Source of the DNA: Bacillus ndiopicus
GTDB taxonomy: Bacteria; Bacillota; Bacilli; Bacillales_A; Planococcaceae
Reading direction: 5' to 3'
Assembly (NCBI RefSeq): GCF_000612805.1
Contig: NZ_HG964405.1
Span: forward strand, 257,963-321,962
DNA length: 64,000 nt
Shown here piece by piece: positions 55,099-62,868 of this stretch. The notes under the pieces were generated by a model. It saw only the letters and a program-made list of their open reading frames with translations, made no database searches and was not told where the DNA came from. Within the stretch, counting starts at the first letter, position 1; every line of letters starts with the position of its first letter. A program made the position numbers and the translations under genes.

Positions 55099-55771
55099 CG
55101 GCTGTCCCCACCTTCACTAATTGCTTATCTATTAATTTATAAATATGGTCGCCACTCTTCGCGACATCCTCATCATGTGTCACCATGACAATCGTTTGTC
55201 CTTGTGCGCGACAATGCGACAATAAATCTAGTAATCCATTGCGATTCGCTATATCTAAATTACCTGTTGGCTCATCACAAATTAAGATGTCAGGTTTGCC
55301 AAGAAGTGCACGAGCAATGGCTACACGTTGCTTTTCCCCACCCGATAAACCTTCTGGTAAGCGCTTAAATAATTCTGTACGAATACCGATTTGCTCTAAT
55401 AACACCATCGCTTTTGGATATAATGCTTTTTTCGCTTCATCATAAATAAATGGCAATATCACATTATCCAATACAGAATAATGTGGCAAAAGCTTAAAGT
55501 CTTGAAAAACAAAACCTATGTGATGGCGGCGATAATTGCTTTTTGCTTTTTCACTTAATTGATAAATATTAATATCGTTATAAAGCACTTCACCTGCAGT
55601 TGGTTTTAATAACCCAGCAATACAGTTTAAAAATGTCGATTTGCCTGTGCCTGAAGGACCAATAATGGTATACCATTGCCCTTTTTCAATCGTTAAAGAG
55701 ATATTATGTAAAATCTCTGTTTGGCCTGTTGAGTGTTTGAAAGATTTACTAAGATTGTGAATTTCAATCAT
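55064..55771 (-). CDS. ABC transporter ATP-binding protein (MacB/LolD type)
   Basis: 235 residues with all ABC motifs intact: Walker A IIGPSGTGKSTFLNCIAGLL, Q-loop GFVFQDFKLL, signature LSGGEKQRVAIARALL, Walker B DILICDEPTGNLD, H-loop VMVTHDED. ATG 55771 follows GAGGTG; an in-frame GTG at 55780 is an alternative. It partners the overlapping permease. Downstream of the secreted-protein gene, so the order is regulatory region R2, secreted protein, ATPase, permease. Confidence 0.92.
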   Translation of the reverse strand: MIEIHNLSKSFKHSTGQTEILHNISLTIEKGQWYTIIGPSGTGKSTFLNCIAGLLKPTAGEVLYNDINIYQLSEKAKSNYRRHHIGFVFQDFKLLPHYSVLDNVILPFIYDEAKKALYPKAMVLLEQIGIRTELFKRLPEGLSGGEKQRVAIARALLGKPDILICDEPTGNLDIANRNGLLDLLSHCRAQGQTIVMVTHDEDVAKSGDHIYKLIDKQLVKVGTADATFSLDQTTS

Positions 55772-55837
55772 ATGGTTCACCTCAGTTGTGAGATATATGT
55801 TATAAATACGGAATGTTTTTTAAGGTCACAAATAGCT

Positions 55838-55882
55838 GTTGAGAAACGAAGGAAATATCCTACGTTCCCCACAGCCTCTTTT
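55838..55882. terminator. Stem-loop between secreted-protein and ATPase genes
   Basis: GCTGTtGaGAAACGaAGGA pairs imperfectly with TCCTaCGTTCcCcACAGC. The T tract (CTCTTTTT) is on the plus strand, so on the coding (minus) strand this is probably a partial terminator that sets the ratio of peptide to transporter. Confidence 0.45.
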
Positions 55883-55886
55883 TATG

Positions 55887-56288
55887 TTAATAAATATACA
55901 ATTTTACAGAGCCATTTGCATAACCAGTTCCACCATTTGTTACACTTAGACTAGTACCCCATGTACGTGTAGTTAAGCCACTTAAATTATAAACAGTTGG
56001 AAAACTTGCTGTGTAATAGGTGGCGATGGAGCTACGAGTCATTATCCCATCATAAAAAGTGACATTATAATATGGACTCGCTCCGCCATCCCAGTAACCT
56101 ACATGTGTAATATCTGCAGATGTTTTTTTATATTCATGGTGAGGTTGTGCAAGCCATGTATTAACAGGAATAGACATCGGTGTAATTTCATCAACTGGTT
56201 GTAACTCATGTGCAGAAGTATAGCTCATTCCCGTACTAACAATGGAGAGTGCGATAAGTGAACTGAAAACAATTTTGTTGAATTTCAT
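55887..56288 (-). CDS. Small secreted protein, likely cargo of the adjacent ABC transporter
   Basis: 133 residues. Sec signal peptide MKFNKIVFSSLIALSIVSTG followed by MSYTSA, cleavage near TSA-HE. The mature ~105 residues are rich in Tyr, Thr, Ser and Gly (ITHVGYWDGGASPYYNVTFY; GTSLSVTNGGTGYANGSVKL) and look like a small beta-sheet protein. No cysteines. I considered lactococcin-972-like bacteriocins, but the signature is absent. GGAGGA precedes the ATG. The CCGNCA array R2 lies upstream, implying quorum control. Function unknown. Confidence 0.75.
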   Translation of the reverse strand: MKFNKIVFSSLIALSIVSTGMSYTSAHELQPVDEITPMSIPVNTWLAQPHHEYKKTSADITHVGYWDGGASPYYNVTFYDGIMTRSSIATYYTASFPTVYNLSGLTTRTWGTSLSVTNGGTGYANGSVKLYIY

Positions 56289-56320
56289 CCTGTATTCCTC
56301 CTCTGATAGCCATGTATTTT

Positions 56321-56429
56321 GCTATAGCAAATATTGTATCCCTAGGTTATTTTTAGTATAGTGCAAATATTGCTACTATGCACCGTCAATTTTCCGACAA
56401 CACACCGTCATTTTTTTGTCGGCAGCTGA
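56321..56429 (-). promoter_or_regulatory. Regulatory region R2 with CCGNCA box array
   Basis: Plus-strand CCGTCA at 56383, CCGACA at 56394, CCGTCA at 56405 (11-base phasing) and inverted TGTCGG at 56417. On the minus strand a TATACT -10 (56360-56355) lies such that the missing -35 would coincide with the nearest box, as expected for an activator-dependent promoter. Nearly identical to R1. Confidence 0.7.
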
Positions 56430-56596
56430 ATTTTTACTTTCTATACAGTAAATTTCAAGTTATTAAATTTAGTTGCTAATCTTATTGATAAGTTCTATTA
56501 CTTATTTTAAGAGTGTTGTCCTAAATAGTATCTGCTTGTTAAGAATAATTTACATACTAAATAATACAAAAATTACCCTTTTATACCTAATGAAAT

Positions 56597-56686
56597 CCGC
56601 CATTTTCCGCCAAAGACCGACAATCTCCTGTCGGTAACCGCCATTATTCCGCCAAATTGTCAAAAAATAAAAAATATATCTACACT
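56597..56686 (+). promoter_or_regulatory. Regulatory region R3 and promoter of comQ
   Basis: CCGCCA at 56597, CCGCCA 56607, CCGACA 56617, inverted TGTCGG 56629, CCGCCA 56638, CCGCCA 56649: six boxes at 9-12-base steps, including the perfect inverted repeat ACCGACA-N6-TGTCGGT. Right after the last box lie TTGTCA (56657-56662) and TACACT (56681-56686, 18-base spacer), a plausible activated promoter. 56430-56596 shows no gene. Confidence 0.7.
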
Positions 56687-56752
56687 TTATGGTTAATTTC
56701 GTTAGAATAGTAAATAGAGAGGTTGTTAAAATTTCCTTAAGGAGGGGAGGGA

Positions 56753-57643
56753 GTGACGGAGTGGCATAGCCATATAAAAAATCATTTAGAGAAAATAGTG
56801 GCTTTAGAAAATAGTCTTGATGAACAATTAGTATCATTGATGCAGCAATTTATTAGGGAAAAAGAACAACAAGGCTTTGCTTTTGGCACATTATGTGTGT
56901 TGCATTATGTCGAATATGTTGAGCAGTTACAAGATGAAATTTTTGATGTAGCAGCGGCAATAGAGCTTCTTATTTTAGCTTTTGATATTGTGGATGATTT
57001 ACAAGATGGGGACAAAGATTATGTATGGATGAAAACGCCTGCGTTATCGCTTAATGTCGTATTAACAATGCTTACAGTGGCAAGCAAAATAATAGGTGCA
57101 AGCTCCTTTACCCATCGTCATGAGGCAATCCAAATAGTAGAGCAATACATGCTATGTAGTATTAATGGGCAGCATCTTGATTTACTTAATCACTATAGAG
57201 ATGAGCAAGCCTATATAAGCATGATACAGCAAAAATCGGGTTCTTTAGTAGCTATGAGCTGTGAAGTCGGTGTGGTACTTGCTAGTGGAAAACGTTTGCA
57301 AGGAGTAGCACAATACGCGCAGGCAATCGGTATTTTGCAACAAATCAAAAATGATATTCATAATGTGACAACAGAAGGCAGTGATTTACGGCAGCGCAAA
57401 TATTCATTGCCCATCTTCTATATGCTGACATTGCAAAATAAGGATGCTAGCATGATTCAGTCTTACTATAATGGCGATACAATACAATCTATCGAACACT
57501 TACAACAGCTTCTCGTATCTAACGGTGCAATACGTTATGCATTAACAATGAAAAATATTTATAGCAAAGAAGCACAAACATTAATAGAAAATACTTTAAC
57601 AAACGACGAAAATAAAAAATACCTACTAAAAATGATGAAATGA
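56753..57643 (+). CDS. comQ: ComQ-type polyprenyl transferase (pheromone isoprenylation)
   Basis: 296 residues, isoprenyl diphosphate synthase fold. The first Asp-rich motif is DDLQD (81-85) in LAFDIVDDLQDGDKDYVWMK; the second region is weaker (QIKNDIHNVTTEGSDLRQRK, with KYSLP). In B. subtilis ComQ cleaves and isoprenylates ComX on a tryptophan. The start is GTG at 56753, 7 bases after AAGGAGG. comX, comP and comA follow immediately, which fixes the assignment. Confidence 0.9.
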   Translation: MTEWHSHIKNHLEKIVALENSLDEQLVSLMQQFIREKEQQGFAFGTLCVLHYVEYVEQLQDEIFDVAAAIELLILAFDIVDDLQDGDKDYVWMKTPALSLNVVLTMLTVASKIIGASSFTHRHEAIQIVEQYMLCSINGQHLDLLNHYRDEQAYISMIQQKSGSLVAMSCEVGVVLASGKRLQGVAQYAQAIGILQQIKNDIHNVTTEGSDLRQRKYSLPIFYMLTLQNKDASMIQSYYNGDTIQSIEHLQQLLVSNGAIRYALTMKNIYSKEAQTLIENTLTNDENKKYLLKMMK

Positions 57644-57655
57644 GGCTGATTTAAT

Positions 57656-57814
57656 ATGATGAAAATAATTCAATTTTTACACGACAACATGGATATCGCA
57701 AAGCTATTACATGAAGGAAAAGTATCATTAGTTGGTGTTACAGCACAGGAACAAGAAGCGATTATGGAAGCATTTGTGGAGGAGGTACATGCTGATAGTG
57801 TTTATTGGCAATAA
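57656..57814 (+). CDS. comX: ComX-type pheromone precursor
   Basis: 52 codons: MMKIIQFLHDNMDIAKLLHE, then GKVSLVGVTAQEQEAIMEAF and VEEVHADSVYWQ. It has the ComX layout: a helical leader with L-x-G before a polar stretch, then a C-terminal pheromone region containing a single tryptophan (Trp51, next to last residue), the residue that is isoprenylated in known pheromones. It sits 12 bases after comQ and 3 before comP. The ribosome site is weak (GAGG), suggesting coupling to comQ. The mature form cannot be read from the sequence. Confidence 0.85.
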   Translation: MMKIIQFLHDNMDIAKLLHEGKVSLVGVTAQEQEAIMEAFVEEVHADSVYWQ

Positions 57815-57817
57815 TAA

Positions 57818-60043
57818 ATGAAAAAAAAGTGGTTAGTATTACTAGTATACCTGGGATTGGGTATATACTTATCTATTGTTGCTTATAAAGCTCCATTGTT
57901 GAAAATGGAGCTTCAGCAACGAGATGGGCAGTGGAGTGTAAAATCGCATTATTATGAAGAATGGGCAAGAAAACAGGACATTGAAATCGGGGATATTGTG
58001 CTAGCAATTGAAAATAAACCTATTGATACTATGCCTTTAGTTCCGTATGATCAAACTATCAGAGGTGCAAATGCACTAACAATAAAAAAACAGGATGGAA
58101 CGATATTACAAATTACGGTGTTACATGGCGATTTGCCAATCCAATTTTATTTACATGTTTTCTTGCCGATTATTTACTTTATTTTATCATTGGGAGCTGC
58201 ACTTTACTTATATAGGTGGCAACGAGATATTGGAAGCGTTAAGTGGCTGATTTCATTTATCTTAACTGTAGCACTAACTTATTTAAGTAGTGTAGCTTCT
58301 AGCAAATTCAATTTTATCGGTACTATTGTAAATAGTGGTGGAATTATTCTTGTTCCACTTATATTACTAAAGTTTTTAAAAAGTTATTATAGTTATCTAC
58401 ATATAAAATGGCCATTTATACAATATATTGAGAAATTATACATATTGCCATTAACAGGTGCTGTATTAGGTGGCATTAAAATATTACAACCTTATACAAA
58501 AGATGTAATTGCCATCATTTTACTTGCCACATCATTCGTGCTTTTCTCATTCCCACTATGGGTATTGCTATACAGTTATTATAAAAAACGCACCATAAAA
58601 TTGCGCTTATTAATTTTAAGCGTAATTTTGCCGTTTTTACCTTTTTTATTGTTGTTTGCGCTACCTGAAGTGCTTTGGCAACGTCCGATTTTACATGCAG
58701 AATATAGTATATTATTCGTTCTATTAATCCCCTTTTGCTTTATGTTTTTACATGTGACAGAGCGCTTGTTTGATATTCATTACTATATTACACGTACAAG
58801 CTATTATTTGATGGTAGCAGTAGGTTTTACAATATGGCTTTCTATGGGCTTATTTTTCTTAATGGACAAGGCATCTATTTGGGGAACAATTCTTTTTCTA
58901 TTTATCTCAATTTTGCTGTTTCTCTATATAAAAGAAAAGGTAGATGCGAAATATCGAGATATATTGTTTACGCCAAAGGGCAATACAATTCGACAGCTTT
59001 CACGAGTGATTGATCAAATGAGCGTTGCCTATAGGGTTGATGAGTTGCTTGATATTTTAAAGGTGGAAGCAGCTAGGCATTTAGAAATAAAAAATATTAA
59101 GATTGTGAATTATGATGGGAAAGAACAGAGCATGCCTACTGAATATGGGATGACAGATGAACAAATACAGCAGCTACAAGCGGGGGAAATTGTCAAGCTC
59201 ACAAATGTTTATGGGGCGCTTGTTCATCAAGAGGCGCGTATGAAAAGGCTGTTATTAATTGAGCATCGTAATACAATTCGCTTGAAGGATGAAGAGCTTC
59301 TTTGGTTAAAATTACTGCTGAAATATGTAGAAAGTGCAATTGAAAGCTTGAAAAAAATTGAGGAGCTACTACAAGAATTACAAAGCCTTCAGCAAACGGC
59401 AGAGCAAGAGCCTATATGGTTAAAGAAACTCGTATGGCTAAAAGTAGAGCAGGAAAAGTATTATGTGGCACAGGAACTTCATGATACCGTATTGCAAAAC
59501 TTAACCCATCTTACACGTGAAATGAGTTTGTTAGTAGAAGATGACACAGCTATTTCAATCCAAGGCTTGTATCAGCAGATGCAAAATAATGTGCAGGATT
59601 TGCGGACTTATTGCGAGACGTTGAAGCCACCAGTATTAAATAAACTAGGGCTAACAGCAGCACTTAGCCAGCTTGCGCAGCAAGTAAGTAGTAAAGCAAG
59701 CTTCAAATTATACACGACTTTTGAACGTGTTTATTTACAACATGAGCAGTTGCCTTTAGTCATTTACCGCATCGTACAGGAGTTATTAAATAATGCATTG
59801 AAGCATTCAGAGGCAACAAAAGTGACACTTTCTTTACAGGAATTAGACGAAGGCTTTGAATTGATTTATGAGGATGACGGTATAGGTTGTACACTAGAGC
59901 ATATGCTACAGGCTGATTCATTAGGTATTAGAGGCATCCGAGAAAGAGTGGAAGCCTTTAATGGAAAATGTCGTATAGTAACAAAAGCAAATGAAGGCGT
60001 ATTTATTCATATAATCATAGAAGAGGATGAAGAAGATGATTAA
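57818..60043 (+). CDS. comP: ComP-type sensor histidine kinase
   Basis: 741 residues. First helix, then a PDZ-like extracytoplasmic segment (IEIGDIVLAIENKPIDTMPL) as in B. subtilis ComP, then about eight more helices to ~380, a linker, and the conserved EPIWLKKLVWLKVEQEKYYV before the HisKA_3 motif QELHDTVLQNLTHLTREMSL with His555. The HATPase domain has LLNNALKHSEATKVTLSL, YEDDGIGC and LGIRGIRERVEAFNG. It should sense the mature ComX outside the cell and phosphorylate ComA. Its end overlaps comA. Confidence 0.93.
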   Translation: MKKKWLVLLVYLGLGIYLSIVAYKAPLLKMELQQRDGQWSVKSHYYEEWARKQDIEIGDIVLAIENKPIDTMPLVPYDQTIRGANALTIKKQDGTILQITVLHGDLPIQFYLHVFLPIIYFILSLGAALYLYRWQRDIGSVKWLISFILTVALTYLSSVASSKFNFIGTIVNSGGIILVPLILLKFLKSYYSYLHIKWPFIQYIEKLYILPLTGAVLGGIKILQPYTKDVIAIILLATSFVLFSFPLWVLLYSYYKKRTIKLRLLILSVILPFLPFLLLFALPEVLWQRPILHAEYSILFVLLIPFCFMFLHVTERLFDIHYYITRTSYYLMVAVGFTIWLSMGLFFLMDKASIWGTILFLFISILLFLYIKEKVDAKYRDILFTPKGNTIRQLSRVIDQMSVAYRVDELLDILKVEAARHLEIKNIKIVNYDGKEQSMPTEYGMTDEQIQQLQAGEIVKLTNVYGALVHQEARMKRLLLIEHRNTIRLKDEELLWLKLLLKYVESAIESLKKIEELLQELQSLQQTAEQEPIWLKKLVWLKVEQEKYYVAQELHDTVLQNLTHLTREMSLLVEDDTAISIQGLYQQMQNNVQDLRTYCETLKPPVLNKLGLTAALSQLAQQVSSKASFKLYTTFERVYLQHEQLPLVIYRIVQELLNNALKHSEATKVTLSLQELDEGFELIYEDDGIGCTLEHMLQADSLGIRGIRERVEAFNGKCRIVTKANEGVFIHIIIEEDEEDD

Positions 60044-60644
60044 AGTGCTTATTGTAGATGATCATCCTATTGTACTAGAAGGATCAAAGCGATTAATGGA
60101 ATCAGCAGAGGATATTCAAATTGATACGGAATTACAGGCTGTCGATGTGATAAACCAACTATCTGAAAATCGTTATGATGTTTATTTACTTGATGTGAAT
60201 TTAGGCGAAGACGATGGCATTTCTTTAGCACAAACGATTAAGGAACAAACTGGGGCCCGTGTCATTTTATATACAGGAGATGACCCAACCAACTACTATT
60301 CTCTCATTGTTGAAAAAAAGGTTGATGGGGTAGTTTCTAAAATGGCAACGCGCTTTCAGGTAATTCAAACGATTCGTGCAGCGGTGCAAGGGCTTATTAT
60401 GATACCAATGGATTTTCTTGATTATATTGATTTTAATAGAAGAGAAGAAATTCAGTTAACCGCTAAGGAGAAAATGCTTGTTTCGTGGCTACAAGAAGGT
60501 TTGACGAATAAGGAGATGGCTTCGAAATTGCATATATCATTGCGCACAATCGAGCGCTATTGGACACAATTGTTTCAAGTGTTAGGTGCAACCTCACGTG
60601 AGTCCGTGTTGGAAATTGTGAAGGAGAAGAGACTTTTGGAATAA
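60036..60644 (+). CDS. comA: ComA-type response regulator
   Basis: 202 residues from ATG 60036, 9 bases after AAGAGG; an ATG at 60027 abuts that site. Receiver domain VLIVDDHPIVLEGSKRLM with phospho-acceptor Asp53 in YLLDVNLGEDDG, then a LuxR-type helix-turn-helix: EGLTNKEMASKLHISLRTIE and RYWTQLFQVLGATSRESVLE. It overlaps comP by 8 bases. It is the best candidate to bind the CCGNCA arrays upstream of comQ and the ABC cassettes. Confidence 0.92.
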   Translation: MIKVLIVDDHPIVLEGSKRLMESAEDIQIDTELQAVDVINQLSENRYDVYLLDVNLGEDDGISLAQTIKEQTGARVILYTGDDPTNYYSLIVEKKVDGVVSKMATRFQVIQTIRAAVQGLIMIPMDFLDYIDFNRREEIQLTAKEKMLVSWLQEGLTNKEMASKLHISLRTIERYWTQLFQVLGATSRESVLEIVKEKRLLE

Positions 60645-60710
60645 GCGAGGTTTGATACTATTTAACATATTTAGTATACTTGATTCATTCTGTTAGAAAG
60701 GGGTGATTTC

Positions 60711-60779
60711 ATGATTGTTTATGATTGGATAAAAATCATGATTCCACCATTTCCCTTCAAAGCGATGTTTTTTTCTTAG
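60711..60779 (+). CDS. Possible 22-residue peptide or leader ahead of the exporter
   Basis: ATG 7 bases after a strong AAAGGGG site opens a 22-codon frame (MIVYDWIKIMIPPFPFKAMF in its first 20 residues) ending 25 bases before the exporter start. Hydrophobic, with a PP pair, a combination often linked to slow translation. It may be a regulatory leader peptide for the exporter or a free small membrane peptide; no hairpin masking the exporter's ribosome site is evident. Confidence 0.45.
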   Translation: MIVYDWIKIMIPPFPFKAMFFS

Positions 60780-60804
60780 ATTTTAATAAAATAGGAGTAT
60801 TAAA

Positions 60805-62007
60805 ATGGAAAAAAACATCGGAAATCGAAAGCCTCAACTGCTATTACTTATTGTATTAGTAGGCTTTCCGCAAATGAGTGAAACGATTTTTACACCTTCC
60901 TTGCCGCAGATTGCGGAGTCTTATAGTGTTACAATGAGTATCGCGCAATTGACGTTAAGCATTTATTTTTTAGCATTTGCTTTCGGCGTCTTTTTTTGGG
61001 GCTACTTATCAGACTTTATTGGGCGTCGTAAAGCGATGAACTTTGGTATTTTGATTTATGGTTTAGGTAGCATTTTATGCTATTTATCCACAGATATTTC
61101 GCTGCTGTTGTTCGCTCGATTTATACAAGCACTCGGTGCGAGTACAGGATCAGTTATTACTCAAACAATTTTAAGGGAAAGTTATGAAGGCAAAGAGCGG
61201 CATAGCCTTTTTGCACAAATTTCTGCTGCATTGGCGTTTACACCTGCTATTGGTCCATTCATAGGTGGGGTTGTTGGCGATGTATTTGATTATCGCGCGG
61301 TCTTCCTTACTTTGGTAGTAAGCAGTATAGGAATTTTTATTTATAGCTATGTGGCACTACCAGAAACAATGATTCGCCAGCATACGAAAAAACCGGAAAT
61401 TTTCCTGATAGTCCAAAGGCTAATGACGAATAAAAGGGTAATAGTTTTCGGGTTATTAATTGGCGGGTTAAATGGTGTGTTATTTAGTTATTATGCTGAA
61501 GCACCTTATCTATTTATCGAAGTATTTGGCTTCTCACCATCAATATACGGGCTCTTAGGGTGTGCTGTTGCAGGAGCGACAGTTATTGGTTCTTTTATTT
61601 CAAAGTATTGGCTGGGAACTAGAGTACCTGAGGAGATTATAAAAAATGGCTTGCTTATCGCGTTGGTTGGTGCTTGCTTTATATTTGTTATAAGCAAAGT
61701 TTTTGTAAATCCAACTTTGTTACAAGCTATTTTGTTTATTTGCGGTATATTTGTTTTGCTAATGGGTGTGGGGGTAGCGTTGCCCAATTGCTTAAGTTTG
61801 GCATTAGTAGATTTTGGTGATGTTATAGGTACAGCAGGGGCAATTTTTGGCTTAGGCTATTATATGTTGGTTAGTTTGCTAACATTTATTATGAGCCAGT
61901 TGCATAATGGCTCAATAGTTGTAATGCCACTTTATTTTATTGTACTACTATTAGTACTTTTGTTAGCAAAAGCATTTTTTGTACAACCTGTAAAAAACGT
62001 ATCATAA
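60805..62007 (+). CDS. Bcr/CflA-type MFS multidrug exporter
   Basis: 400 residues, twelve membrane helices. Family features: MSETIFTPSLPQIAESYSVT after helix 1, the MFS motif A region GYLSDFIGRRKAMNFGILIY, motif C-like ISAALAFTPAIGPFIGGVVG in helix 5, typical of drug:H+ antiporters of the Bcr subfamily. The AGGAG site precedes the ATG. Downstream of comA; its substrate is unknown. Confidence 0.9.
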   Translation: MEKNIGNRKPQLLLLIVLVGFPQMSETIFTPSLPQIAESYSVTMSIAQLTLSIYFLAFAFGVFFWGYLSDFIGRRKAMNFGILIYGLGSILCYLSTDISLLLFARFIQALGASTGSVITQTILRESYEGKERHSLFAQISAALAFTPAIGPFIGGVVGDVFDYRAVFLTLVVSSIGIFIYSYVALPETMIRQHTKKPEIFLIVQRLMTNKRVIVFGLLIGGLNGVLFSYYAEAPYLFIEVFGFSPSIYGLLGCAVAGATVIGSFISKYWLGTRVPEEIIKNGLLIALVGACFIFVISKVFVNPTLLQAILFICGIFVLLMGVGVALPNCLSLALVDFGDVIGTAGAIFGLGYYMLVSLLTFIMSQLHNGSIVVMPLYFIVLLLVLLLAKAFFVQPVKNVS

Positions 62008-62010
62008 CGG

Positions 62011-62050
62011 AGCTTGCCTAGAAATAAATTGTTTCTAGGCAAGCTTTTTT
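62011..62050 (+). terminator. Terminator of the exporter gene
   Basis: Perfect 14-base stem AGCTTGCCTAGAAA / TTTCTAGGCAAGCT followed by six T residues. Confidence 0.92.
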
Positions 62051-62167
62051 ATGTATGTTTTTTGTATATACGGATGCTATAATAAAGTTATTCTCTACAA
62101 CTAAAATTGTTATGCGGCATTGAAGATGGAAATTTGCGCTGAAATTAAAAAGAAAGGAGTACAATGG

Positions 62168-62758
62168 ATGGAAAAGGAAAATCAAATATATGAATTATTA
62201 TTGAATATGCATGGCGATATTAAAGATTTAAAAGGAAACATGGAAGAATTAGAGCTAAGACTAGAAGGGAAAATGGAAGAGTTAGAGCAAAGACTAGAAG
62301 GAAGAATGGAAAAGTTAGAGCATAGATTAGAAGGCAAAATGGAAGTACTAGAGCATAGATTAGAAGGTAAAATAGAAGCACTAGAGCATAGATTAGAAGG
62401 CAAAATAGAAGAATTAGAGCATAGATTAGAAGGTAAAATGGAAGCACTAGAGCATAGAATAGAAGGCAAAATGGAAGAGTTAGAGCATGGATTAGAGGGT
62501 AAAATAGAAGAATTAGAGCATAGAATAGAAGGCAAAATGGAAGAGTTAAAGCATAGTTTAGAAGAAAGAATGGAAAAGTTAGAACATAAACTAGAAGAGA
62601 AAATTGAAGAAAACTTCATTGCAGTAGGTGAACAATTTGAACATGTTACAAAAATATTGCAAGAAGATCGAAATAAAAATGATCGGCAATTCGATTTTCA
62701 TTCTTTGAAAATTATGGAGATAGAGCGCGATTTAAAATTTCATATACATGCCAATTAA
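62168..62758 (+). CDS. Coiled-coil protein of tandem 11-residue repeats
   Basis: 196 residues from ATG 62168, 8 bases after AAAGGAG. Residues 21-141 are eleven consecutive hendecads of the form LEGKMEELEHR, followed by a less regular helix (EENFIAVGEQFEHVTKILQE). Hendecads give a long, nearly straight, slightly right-handed coiled coil, here about 18 nm. No signal peptide or membrane helix. Function unknown; related short proteins of this type occur in Bacillaceae. A terminator follows at 62768. Confidence 0.75.
   Translation: MEKENQIYELLLNMHGDIKDLKGNMEELELRLEGKMEELEQRLEGRMEKLEHRLEGKMEVLEHRLEGKIEALEHRLEGKIEELEHRLEGKMEALEHRIEGKMEELEHGLEGKIEELEHRIEGKMEELKHSLEERMEKLEHKLEEKIEENFIAVGEQFEHVTKILQEDRNKNDRQFDFHSLKIMEIERDLKFHIHAN
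62228..62590 (+). repeat. Coding tandem repeat, 33-bp unit, 11 copies
   Basis: DNA repeat of about 33 bases encoding one hendecad per unit. Units differ mostly at codons 5, 7 and 10-11 of the unit. Copy number could vary by slippage or recombination. Confidence 0.9.
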
Positions 62759-62767
62759 AATAGATTA

Positions 62768-62815
62768 AGGAGTTGTCCGAAAAATAGGCTAATAAGCCAT
62801 CTTTCGGGCAACTCC
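62768..62815 (+). terminator. Terminator of the coiled-coil gene
   Basis: AGGAGTTGTCCGAAA pairs with TTTCGGGCAACTCCT, then TCTTTT. Same family as the hairpin at 28227. Confidence 0.85.
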
Positions 62816-62868
62816 TTCTTTTGCAGCAACTTGGATTGAAAAAGAATATAAAATTTGTTAAACTTACA

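Noticed and set aside
55887-56288. Lactococcin-972-like bacteriocin
   Set aside because: Size, signal peptide and adjacent transporter fit, but the Trp/His/Gly signature of that family is not visible.
62228-62590. 33-bp repeats as a CRISPR array
   Set aside because: Units are contiguous and in frame, without spacers, and encode hendecads.
62182-62619. 145-codon antisense frame with regular Ser/Leu/Pro repeats
   Set aside because: Complement of the 33-bp coding repeats of the coiled-coil gene; repetition is inherited, not independent.
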